Source: Tethya wilhelma (lineage: Eukaryota > Porifera > Demospongiae > Tethyida > Tethyidae). Taken from it: a DNA stretch of 64,000 bases. A model generated the notes under the pieces. That model saw nothing but the letters and a program-made list of their open reading frames with translations, was not told the origin of the DNA and ran no database searches. Position numbers and translations under genes: made by a program. Positions 45,830 through 55,935 of the stretch are shown here, piece after piece. The DNA lies in assembly GCA_964030475.1 (NCBI GenBank), contig CAXIPT010000002.1, positions 5,792,161 to 5,856,160 of the forward strand, read 5' to 3'. Position 1 is the stretch's first letter. Each line of letters starts with the position of its first letter.

Positions 45830-46817
45830 ATGTCAAAACCAATCAATCTAATCAATGACAAAACCAATAATATCAAATTCTGATTGATGTTAAAACCAAT
45901 CGATGTCAACTTCTGATCAATGTCAAAACCGAATTGATGTCAAATTCTGATCAATGTTAAAACCAATCAATATCAAATTCTGATTGATGTCAAAACCAAT
46001 CAATATCAAAACCAATCGATGTCAAATTCTGATCGATGTTAAAACCAATCGATGTCAAATTCTGATTGATGTTAAAACCAATCGATGTTAAAACCAATCG
46101 ATGTCAAATTCTGATTGATGTTAAAACCAATCAATGTCAAATTCTGATCAATGTTAAAATCAATCAATGTCAAATTCTGATCGATGTCAAACTAATCGAT
46201 GTCAAATTCTGATCGATGTTAAAACCAATCGATGTCAAATTCTGATCGATGTTAAAACCAATCAATGTCAAATTCTGATCGATGTTAAAACCAATCGATG
46301 TCAAATTCTGATCGATGTTAAAACCAATCGATGTCAAATTCTAATCGATGTCAAACCAATCAATGTCAAACTTTGATCGATGTCAAATTCTGATCGATGT
46401 TAAAACCAATTGATGTCAAATTCTGATCAATGTTAAAAAAAACAATCGATGTCGAATTCTGAACGATGTTAAAACCAATCGATGTCAAAACTAATCAATG
46501 TCAAATTCTGATCGATGTTGAAACCAATCGATGTCAAATTCTGATCGATGTCAAACCAATCAATGTCAAACTTTGATCGATGTCAAATTCTGATCGATGT
46601 TAAAACCAATCGATGTTAAATTCTGATCGATGTTAAAACCAATCAATGTCAAACTTTGATCGATGTCAAATTCTGATCGATGTTAAAACCAATTGATGTC
46701 AAATTCTGATCAATGTTAAAAAAAACAATCGATGTCGAATTCTGAACGATGTTAAAACCAATCGATGTCAAAACTAATCAATGTCAAATTCTGATCGATG
46801 TTAAAACCAATCGATGT
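45830..46817. repeat. 33-bp minisatellite (dimer of 16/17-bp units)
   Basis: About 30 units of a 33-bp repeat made of two related halves: ATCGATGTCAAATTCTG and ATCGATGTTAAAACCA. Variation is mainly ATCGAT against ATCAAT or ATTGAT. A few units have lost one half. The array runs to the n at 46818, so its true length is unknown. Because 33 is divisible by 3, spurious ORFs such as 46167-46376 arise. Confidence 0.95.
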
Positions 46818-46818
46818 N

Positions 46819-46989
46819 TTATAGAGGTTTTGAAAACTGCGTTCAACCATGTACATTCAGAGTAGAGCTGTGTCACAAACACTCTCCATCACAACTCTGA
46901 TACTGTATCAGAGTTGTGATGGAGAGTGTTTGTGACACAGCTCTACTCTGAATGTACATGGTTGAACGCAGTTTTCAAAACCTCTATAA
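46819..46989. repeat. Perfect palindrome, 84-bp arms, 3-nt spacer
   Basis: 46819-46902 is the exact reverse complement of 46906-46989 (spacer CTG). The right arm is identical to 41404-41487, covering the start codon and first ~18 codons of the beta-helix gene. Directly follows the gap at 46818. Confidence 0.97.
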
Positions 46990-47153
46990 CTCACTTCTTA
47001 TTTGCACAGTGATGTTACATGTAGTAGTCTATTGACTGATTTTGGTTTAGTTGTAAATCACTTAATTACTTTGAGCAGTCAGCTAAAGTACCCTATAGCT
47101 AAGACTAAAGAGATGCAATCTAATGTATAGATTTGAGCAGCTAGCACCAGTCT
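46906..47153. repeat. Exact copy of the beta-helix gene 5' end
   Basis: 248 bp identical at every position I compared to 41404-41651 (first ~18 codons plus upstream region). Then the two diverge abruptly. No downstream coding sequence follows, so it is a truncated, non-functional copy or an assembly duplicate. Confidence 0.9.
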
Positions 47154-47373
47154 CATGACTCATACACTGTCATGTGATAGTGTTAAGGTTACATGTACAG
47201 TTGGCAATTTGGGTCATGAATATGATTATAGCCCGGTCATGAATATGATTATCAGTATAGGCCAGTTATTTTAGATACGCGATATGGCAGTGTATTTTAG
47301 AACTCAAAATTTGAAGAACTGGCAAAACTTAGAACCACATATGGGCTATTATCTAGTTGTTCACTCTTCACTC

Positions 47374-48803
47374 CAGGGTCAGACACTGAGTTTTTCTAAG
47401 AAAAGAGCCACAAACAAATCGCGGCATATCAAAAAATTGCAATGCTTTATGTCAAGTTAAGCTTTACAACCACAACTTGTAACAAAACATGAACAAAACA
47501 TGGAAATGTGGTAAAAAAATGAATATTAATCACGTAGTTTGCATACTAATCAGTTCACATAATTTTCTAAATTTCAATACATTTGATGTTAACTGGGTAT
47601 TACTTTTATTCTTTGTCTTAGTTTGCAGATACACACAGCAACAAGTTTAATTCCTATCACCAGCACTAGTCTGATCACCATATTTCCTGTTCATATTTTG
47701 TTTTAGTGAAGTCGAGTCACTGCCATACACCAATATTGCACTTAAAACAGTTTCTTTGATCTTCTGTTCTTTGTTCATTACCATCATTTTCATGGAGTGA
47801 ACTTATAACAACTTTGCAATGTTGAATTGGGTCAGAGTGAGATTTTTCAGCACTACTAATCAGAGATTTTGGCTCAGAATTCATAGATGGTCATGACGGC
47901 CATGCTGATACGGTCTAGTTTAACTGTGACAAGTAGTGACAGTGGATAAAATGAAAACAGCTAATAAGTTAGACTACTAAAACTTGGTGACTTAAACAAT
48001 ATAAACTATAGTGAAGGCTTCTTTTATGCAGGGCGCCGCTGATCAATCAGTCATCACTATGGTATTCAAGCTGACCCTCAACAGTAGGTCTCAGTACCCA
48101 GTGGCAACGCTGGTATCAAATCACAACTCTATCCAATTTAGTATGTGGATTTACAGTTGGAAAATCTTACTTGTCATTGTTGAAAGTAGTCTTTAATGAT
48201 TGATATAAACTTTAGGGCGATTTTGCGGACCTTAGTTTAACTGCAACCTCCCGCTTTCTTGGCATCATCTTGCTGCTCATTCATCACTCTATTAAACGCC
48301 ACCCGTACCTAATGAATACCGTTAGCAAAAGAGCAGATACTTCCTGTTTTGTAGACCCACCTCCTTATTCACATCCTGCTCATATAGGCTACTGTATTAT
48401 GTAGAACTGAAGTGGTCAGACATTTTGCGGTTTTGCAGACCTTAGTACCACAGTTTAGTAGTTATGTTTGACATCAAAATAATCACAAAAGACTGAACTT
48501 TGATAATCAGGTCATACTTTTCTGGTATGTTAAATTGAAAAATTATAACAATACAAAATAGTACTAAAACCAAATTACTTTTAGTATCATGCAATACTTT
48601 CACACACCCACTACAAGCATACTACAACACTAATTAGAATATGCAAATTTTTACTACTCTGCCTTAACTTGACAAAATTTTTTGATATGCTGGCTCAGAT
48701 GTCAGCAGGCAGCTGCCTTGTGCTCTTAGCTGAATGTTTTATTGACGGTGTTCTAGAACACTTTGTACACACAGTAGAAAGAAAGTCTCAGTGTCTGACC
48801 CTG
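47374..48803. mobile_element. Possible 1.4-kb TIR element
   Basis: Ends are inverted repeats beginning CAGGGTCAGACACTGAG, with a second inverted pair inside (CATATCAAAAAATT near 47426; its complement near 48670). No target duplication was found and no transposase ORF, so likely non-autonomous. Confidence 0.6.
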
Positions 48804-49892
48804 CAGAACCAAGGTAAGTTTCTACTAACACTGACTTCTAGATAGTGTAACTTCTCTACTTGGCAAATTTTGAGTTCTAAATTTTATTCAAAATCCACTA
48901 TATCTCCTTAGATAAAGCTTCGTAAAAGCATATTCAATGTTGATTTTTGAAACTCTAGAACATATTAGCCACAACTTTTGCATTTTAAAAGGTAGAAACT
49001 GTCAAAAGCACTTCTGATGCTAGATATAGGGAAAACAAATTTCCGAATGAATTATTCATATTCAAACTGTGCATCCTAACCTTAACTCAATAGTACTTTA
49101 ATTGTTTTTATTGTTTTTTTTCTGATTACTATTTACAAAACAATGACTTCCTTATCAGATCAGCATGCATACTCATTCACATTGTTATCGACCGTGTGTG
49201 TGTGTGCTGCCTGTTTGTGTTATTTAATAATTATTGTGTATGAGCTCTCTTTCTTGGAAATGTGTATATAATATTTCTGTCTTTCATTAAACCTACTTTA
49301 GACAGTGTGTTGTTTTAAGCTTAGCACTTTATGATTGTTACATTGTAAAGAGGACAATTACTTTTTTTCATTTTACAGTCTCATAAGATTATAATGATTG
49401 TAATAATTTATTACATTGTTTTGGGCATGCACTCACACTAGTAAGTTTTGTTTGCCTAGCTACTATCTTCAAAGCAATGTATTATTTGCATGCTTACATA
49501 TACACTTGATTCACCTAGAAACAGACTAAGTATAGTTCACATTGCTATGGACTAGAAGTCTCAGTCCTGGGTTCAATATTGTATTTCTGCATTGACATCC
49601 TAAGAAATCTGTATATCCCAAGGCTCATGTTATTTATCGTCACACTATTTTCATTAAATATGTCTGCCTTCCTGCTTAAAGTTTGTGTTCCCTGATTACT
49701 GCTCTGGCTACCTGAGAAGAAGAGGATAGCTAGCGTCCACTCTCATTATGGACATACTAAATCTTGTTGGCTGTGCACATGTGACATTTGGTTCATATTA
49801 TATTGAATTGATGGACAAGATCGATGTGTGAAGTTAGTTTGGATCTAGATATACTGGTTTTATAGGCCATAAAAATTAATAAGCAAAATTAN
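48804..49892. other. Duplicated upstream region, no gene
   Basis: 49110-49560 and 49610-49830 are diverged copies of 41690-42120 and 42820-43060, ending at the gap 49892. No coding sequence. Confidence 0.55.
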
Positions 49893-50242
49893 TCGGCACA
49901 TGACTACTTCATTTTTAAATTTATGTCCAACTCTTGCCTGGTAATCCAGTTTAAGTTATATACTTGTCTTTTATAGTTTACTCCATTATTTTAGTAGCCA
50001 AGTGATAGCTATAATTATACTATAATGTACTGAGAAATTTGAACCAATGCAGTAATCATAAGCTAGCTACAGTATTATTGTACAGATCATCGCAACACAA
50101 CGCTGAAAATCCATAATTATAAGTGATCAAGAATAAAAATGAAGTAGTCATGTGCCGAAATTGAGACCATGCCTTGTTTCAATACTTTTTACCGCACTGC
50201 CCATTCCTACACTACTTATTTTTTTGAAATTTTTACTACTTG
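49893..50242. mobile_element. MITE M1, copy 4 (interior reversed, left arm cut by gap)
   Basis: Right arm identical in layout to 5196-5301; interior is the reverse complement of copy 1, meaning opposite insertion orientation. The R2 flank found after copies 1 and 2 is absent. Confidence 0.75.
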
Positions 50243-50417
50243 TATAATGAGTTATGTACTTCTTATGTATAAATGAAGCTAAAAACAATGTTTTCCAAGT
50301 TAGGAGGAGTGCCATATGATACAACACAGTGCATCTTTGCTAAGTTTTTATTATGTATTCCTATGTGCTGCGTCTAATGTTGTACTTCCTCTGCTGTTTA
50401 TACATATACATGCTCAG

Positions 50418-50579
50418 GATGGTTCTAAGCTAGAGGATTGGCGTAAGGAGCTCCTTGAAGCTGTGGAGACGGTCCTGGAACAAGAGCAAGCCACGCTGAC
50501 CTCTGCTCTGTCGAGAGAGGCCACTCAGGTCGATGGTGGAGATGATGGAGACACCTCACAGCAGCTGCTACAAGAACAG
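50418..50579 (+). CDS. Intact coiled-coil exon, pericentrin-like (orphan)
   Basis: 54 residues in phase 0, beginning DGSKLEDWRKELLEAVETVL and ending QLLQEQ, with acceptor GCTCAG and donor GTGTGT. It is the undamaged counterpart of 18789-18955; about 130 bp of upstream sequence (50287-50325) also matches 17540-17580. No recognisable next exon of the 19324 type follows, so it stands alone within this window. Confidence 0.6.
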
Positions 50580-52093
50580 GTGTGTATGTGTGTGTGTGTG
50601 TGTGGCCCTCCCCATGCTTAGCAAAAAAGCATAGCGGGGAAGGACTGGTTCACAAGGCTAGTATATTCCTATAATTAGAGTTCCACAAACTGAAATGTGA
50701 TCTTTGGTGTACATAACGGTATTTGTGTAAAGAGCACAATAATAGCACAACTAGAGATATACACACACTTAAAGTTGGAGGTTTTTTTGTGGGCGGAGAT
50801 TTAACTAGAACTAATTTAATTATTGGATTGTGAAGGGGTGTGTCTAAGATTACTATATCAAAATTAATACAATTGAGAATGAACGTGTTCAGGAGGTGCT
50901 GGAGATCATTTTTCTGCACAAACTATAGTGATCGGAAGTTGTCTTCGTACAAGTGACCTGAAATTAGACCACATTAAAGAAACTTCAAAGCATTTTTTTC
51001 AAAACCGCAAACTGTAATACTAATCAAGTAGTATATAGCTGTGTTTTGTACATGCAATAGGATGGCTGTGTAATGATATGCATGAAAATGTACGGTAAGT
51101 TTGCAGGATGGCTAGTGGAGAGTGTCTGCATGTGACTTCGAATCTTGGTGGGCATATCCAACCAAGTGTGTGTGTGTGTGAGGGTAATTGACTTTTGACC
51201 TCTGACCTTTGACCCCTCTGCCACATATATAGGCGAGCTTAAAGTGAGTCTGTACAGGAAAGCTTGAATTTGACAGGGCTGTATAAAATCTATTTTTCTT
51301 CCCTGGTGGAGAGGAGAGAGAGGCAGTGAGGTATGTGAGCTTGTAGGATGTTTGTGTGTCTTGAATATCATGCGGAGTTTTTGACTGGGTGGAAGCAGTT
51401 GTTTATACCTGTTAGACATTTTATGCTTGAGGGAATGTGGTTGTCAAAAGTGAATACATATAGTACAAAAAGCCTTCAACAGACTTGATGGGCAATTGTT
51501 CGCTTTTTTTTTTTAATATCCTTTTTTGTTGTTGTTGTTCATCTGTAATTATCTTTCAAGCCGCCTGGTAGTTGTTCCTTGTGTGGCCCACAGCCTATCT
51601 AAGCTTAAGCAAGCACTGATAGGATAATATCTAGCTATGATGCAAGCTGGGTTACTGAATATAGTAATACTGTTTAGGCATAGTCTATTAGATTATGGTT
51701 GAAGTAGCCCAGCTAGACTTTGCATGCTAAATAGCCACAGTATCTGACAACAGCTGAGCGTTCTGTCATGGCCAGTGCATATTAGCCACTTTACTATGAG
51801 TCATTATAATATAGTTAGCATAGCTCAACTAGTTAGCTATAGTTCAGTAGCCTATAATATTATATCTTGCAGTATGTCTTGTGCTACTTCATCACAGAGT
51901 TATGCAGCCAACCTGTGGGCCTAGCTTGGGGACTAGGCTATAACTTAATTGGGCGGCCTATATAAAATATAGGTGCATTACGTTTCTTGATCATATATAC
52001 CCATACTATANAGCATGAACATTAATTTGTCACTGTATTGATGTGTATGTGTGTATATGTATGTCTTATGACTAACACCTGTGTGAATCAATA
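50580..52093. other. Intergenic/intronic with a nuclear-receptor-like motif array
   Basis: No gene seen. 51189-51215 holds four TGACCT-like hexamers spaced by one base. A gap lies at 52011. Apparent ORF 51024-51419 has no family features. Confidence 0.4.
51189..51215 (-). promoter_or_regulatory. Four tandem DR1-type AGGTCA half-sites
   Basis: TGACTT, TGACCT, TGACCT and TGACCC with single-base spacers. On the minus strand these are AGGTCA-like half-sites in DR1 spacing, the preferred site of RXR/HNF4-type nuclear receptors. It could equally be a 7-bp simple repeat. No gene start lies close by. Confidence 0.3.
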
Positions 52094-53164
52094 TGTGACC
52101 GAATTTTGGAAAAACGACCAGGTAGTACCAAACTTTGTTTGTAGTAATCGACGGTTTTAGTGTAATTCGCGACGCGCGTGCGGAATTGATTTTTTTGCAC
52201 GAGAGGGGAGGGGTATACCTTGGCGAGCTGCAGACGAGATTTTACGGGTGGGGCTGCTTCAATTGCTGAGATATGAGCGCTTGAATGCAGCTATGTCAAC
52301 CATGGCTAGCTTCTCTCCCGTTAGTACACGGGATGCGTTGCTATGTTCATTGATTAATAATTCTGATAAGTACACGATGCAGCTGCTGCTTGTGCATCTC
52401 ATTATAATAATGCATATTTAATTTCAAACAAAAAACAGTGAATTCTACACTTCTAGCAGAAAGAAATCTCTTAAAGATCATCAGAAGACGGCCTACAGTG
52501 TTGCAGAATTGCTGGGCTATGCCAGGAGCTGTTTATCTGCATAAAAATGAATGAATGTTGTGTGCATTGAGTATTATAAGTTTACAATGAAATTTGTGGG
52601 AGATAGAAGCTAAGCGCTTATGATTCAATGGGTAGTAAGTATTAGCTAAACTATTTTCTACTGTTAGAATAGGTATACATACATGCATTTACTATTGGGC
52701 GCTTATTTCTGCGCCATTTATAGCCTAGTTACTCTAGTTACAGCCCACCCGCTACATTATTCTACTTAGTAGACTTACTTACCTCGTTGGTGAATCCTCC
52801 TGGAAGGCTCTCTGGTCTTCTGTGTCTTTGAAAAAGCCCCAAAAGTAAGTTTTAACTAGCGCTTCGACTTACTTCATGCATATTCTGATACTACATGAAA
52901 ATTGTACCACAAACATAAATTATTTGTAACACGGATAGTATACGGAGTTCGTGTACTCGCACTTAGCAATGTATTCGCTCACGTTTTTGGCGAGTAAAAT
53001 TGGAATGAACGGTCGGTATATTTGAGCTCATATCTCCAAAACTATAGCGCCTAGCCGCTTCAAATTTGGAATATAGCTAGCTGCAATGACGTAGATTACT
53101 TTGCAATTGCTAACTCAAATTCGCGGAAAGTACTACCTGGTCGGTTTTCGCAAATTTGGTCACA
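52094..53164. mobile_element. TA-flanked non-autonomous DNA transposon
   Basis: 1071 bp with ~34-bp terminal inverted repeats starting TGTGACC, several mismatches between arms, bordered by TA on both sides (52092-52093, 53165-53166). This fits a Tc1/mariner-type target. No transposase ORF. A CG-rich segment (52165-52200) lies inside. Confidence 0.8.
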
Positions 53165-53859
53165 TATAGTTGTTTGTATACAGTGTATCAAAAATTGAAC
53201 CAATGTTGAAACTGTTATAAATGTATCAAATAGTGTTGGTAAACTTATTCGCGTATACTCTGTGATTTTATGTTGAAGCAATTATACTGTATTTGGAGGC
53301 TATGCATGATTACCACGTGTTAATTTGTATTAATAGAAGTACAGAAAATTTGACCAAATATCATTATTTTGCTAACACTACCATGCAGTCATATATACAC
53401 ACTTATTTTTGCCTTACGCTTGTGATTCTGACTCCTAGAGCCACCAGTGGTGTTGGCTGGCTGTGTGGGAGCAGCTGACCTGACTGTCAGTGTGTTGCAG
53501 AGGTTGTGGCACTTTCAAACTGTAACTCTGTGTATAAGTTGACTCTACTCCCTCCCTTATATACCTTATTTTGTAATGTATTGGCTGTAAATTTCTCACA
53601 AACTTAAGTGCAATCGTCCTCTTTCCTGAGAAAGCTTGAAAAAGTGTAACCGCAACAATCACTAGAGGGAAAAAATTATGATGGTTCATTCCTCACAATA
53701 CTCATTATATTAAATGATATTAACCTGTATTCCTTTCACTGAGCTGATAATATAACTTCTGGACCAGCGCAATTCAATAAAGACTTGAACTTTTACTCTT
53801 AACAATAAAAAGCTAACAAGAACCGAATGAAGAAGAACTGTTTTTTATAGCGCAAGCAT
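53165..53859. other. Intergenic, no gene seen
   Basis: AT-rich with short ORFs only. Nothing supported. Confidence 0.4.
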
Positions 53860-54270
53860 TTCAATTTCTTGCTGGCAATTTCCGTACTTAGTCATCTAAA
53901 TTCCCGTCACTAATCCGATTGGTTGACTCCAAACAATGACTTGCATATACATAATTATTATGGTCCAATCATACAGTGCATGGATTCTAGTGAATGTCAC
54001 CTAGCAGTGTTATAGCCATAAGTCCTGATGAATTCTTACCTAAATATTATTCTTTCATTTATCAGCTAATGTTCCATGTGACAGTTGGTTTTCACAGGAT
54101 GTCACATTCTATAATCCGTTTAAGTTCTGGGTAGCATTTAATTAATTTCTTGCTTGTAATTTCCATGTATGGTATTCAATTCCCATCCGTCATTAATTTG
54201 ATTGGTTGACTCCAAGCAACGACTTCATATACATGTTGTTATGCTGTAACCATGTAGTGCATGGGTCTTA

Positions 54271-55110
54271 GGCCCCATTTACACGTATGCATTTAGTACT
54301 AAACGACGAGAGCGTTTACACTGGAACACAGTAAACGGAAATGGGCATTTATACATATGCGGTTACAATTAATGCGCATGCGAGCTGCCAGCTGTCATGA
54401 GTGCAGTTTGGCTTGCTCGATTTCAAGCGAAAAAAGCCTCCAAACAAGATAAGAAAGAGTTTCGGTAGACAGATGATGATTGTAAGCTACTATAAAATGC
54501 AACAAAATGGCCCACGAGGCCAGTTAAAAGTTTTGAAGTCTGCATTTTGCTCGTTCACACGAGCCTGCTTTTGTCTTCGTTTACCAAAGTCTCCACTTTC
54601 ATGAGCGTTTACAAAAGTATCCATTTATGTGAACGTTTACAGAAGTATTGTGTAGACAGTGGCGTAGCCAGGGGGGTGCTAAAGGTGCATTTGCACCCCC
54701 TTTTTTTGTCTCGCGAAATTTACGCGTAGGTTATAAAATGCGCTATTTTTTAGCTTGTAATAATTTTTTGTGCACTTACTTAGTAGCAACACGTAAAGTA
54801 GTCATCTTTGGCCAGAATTCAATCCAGAACAACTATTAGAAGCTTTCTTTTTACTGCTACAAGGCTTTAGAGAGCGTTCGATCTAGCGAGCGCGTGCTAC
54901 TGCTCTATTTAATGAATGGGAGGGGCTAAAATTAGCTAATTAAGTGGGTGTGGTTTCCGGTCGTGCAAAATTTCCGGCGCGCTTCGCGCACACCATTTTT
55001 ATTGTTCCCCCTTTTCTAAAATCCTGGCTACGCCCCTGGTAGATGCATGCTGTATCTGTATACTTTAGTTTGCATTTACAATACTAAAACGTATACATGT
55101 AAACGGGGTC
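54271..55110. mobile_element. TTA-flanked (Harbinger-like) MITE hosting another MITE
   Basis: Terminal inverted repeats of ~30 bp (GGCCCCATTTACACG at the left; complement of GACCCCGTTTACATG at the right) flanked by TTA (54268-54270, 55111-55113). The 3-bp TTA duplication fits PIF/Harbinger. The body is split by a 382-bp element at 54657-55038. No transposase. Confidence 0.8.
54657..55038. mobile_element. hAT-like MITE with 5-bp target duplication (GTAGA)
   Basis: 382 bp, ends CAGTGGCGTAGCCAGG and the complement of CAGGGGCGTAGCCAGG, flanked by GTAGA (54652-54656, 55039-55043). Same family as 6841-7093 and 9758-10121. It is the youngest layer in the nest because it interrupts the TTA element. 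Confidence 0.88.
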
Positions 55111-55621
55111 TTAGTAAATGTATAGCCATAAATTCTGGTGATTTCTTATCTAAATATTATTCTTTCATTTGTCAGCTAATGTACCATGTGATAGTTGGTT
55201 TTCATAGTATATCAGCTCAAAGGATGTCACGTTCTATAATCTCTTAATTGATTTTCTTCATTGCAACTTCCATACATGGTAATCTAATTCCCGTCACTAA
55301 TCTGATTGGTTGACTCCAAGCAACAACTTGCATTATACATGTTACCGTGGTCTAATCATAGGTCTTGGAAAATGTAGCTGTGTGGTAGCGATATATCCTG
55401 GTGATTTTTTACCTAAATATTATTCTTTCATTTGTCAGCTAGTGTACCATGTAGCAGTTAGTTTTCACACTGTATATCTGAAAGATGTCTCATTCCATAA
55501 ACTGTTAGGTTCGTGATTTTGATAGCTGAGAAAATTTCTTATTATGCTTATTTTGTCACTTAATTGTTAACATTGCAAATTATTTTAGAAGTTCACAAAT
55601 GGCCATTTATCATGTCGAATT

Positions 55622-55712
55622 AAAGGAAAAATCTTGAGATCCAGCTGGGATTTGAACCCTAGGTCTTCTGAATTCTGGCTAAATGCTCTTACCACTGAGC
55701 TATTAGAACTGT
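55622..55712 (-). mobile_element. tRNA-derived SINE head (tRNA-like)
   Basis: On the minus strand it has a perfect A box (TAGCTCAGTGG, 55692-55702) and B box (GGTTCAAATCC, 55648-55658) with tRNA-like spacing. The outer ends do not pair as an acceptor stem, so it is not a functional tRNA gene. Its 3' tail CCCAGCTGGATCTCAAGATT matches the element in the intron at 19.5 kb, so both belong to one SINE family. Confidence 0.65.
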
Positions 55713-55935
55713 TGAGCATTGAAGCAGAGATTAGCAGTATACATTACTATTATAGTAGACACTAGTCGACTTCCGAACCAGGTCTCAGGCCTATACTTGT
55801 AATGTCAGTACCTGCATGATGTGTATATATGACCAGAGCTATAGGTTGAATAAACACATGTAGATGTGGTGTATATGTAATTAGAACACTCTATGTACTC
55901 ATAGTATTATTGCAATTTCAATTTCATTCTTCCAG

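Larger units (their letters stand above)
53860..55505. repeat. Three tandem ~260-bp units, middle one split by transposons
   Basis: Unit 1 about 53860-54120; unit 2 about 54135-54270 plus 55111-55245; unit 3 about 55250-55505. They share TTGGTTGACTCCAA, CCTAAATATTATTCTTTCAT and CATTCTATAA-type blocks. Unit 2 is interrupted by an 840-bp element at 54271-55110. Confidence 0.8.

Noticed and set aside
46167..46376. 69-aa ORF with regular RCQILIDVKTN repeats
   Set aside because: Produced by the 33-bp minisatellite, whose unit length is divisible by three. No signal, domain or conservation.
45830..46817. Possible CRISPR-like array
   Set aside because: Units are directly tandem without unique spacers, and the genome is eukaryotic.
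51024..51419. 131-aa minus-strand ORF
   Set aside because: Contains a GT-repeat-derived Thr-His stretch and no domain-like pattern; partly overlaps the half-site repeat.
55622..55712. Functional tRNA gene
   Set aside because: A and B boxes are present but the acceptor ends do not pair and the tail is shared with another dispersed copy, so it is a SINE.
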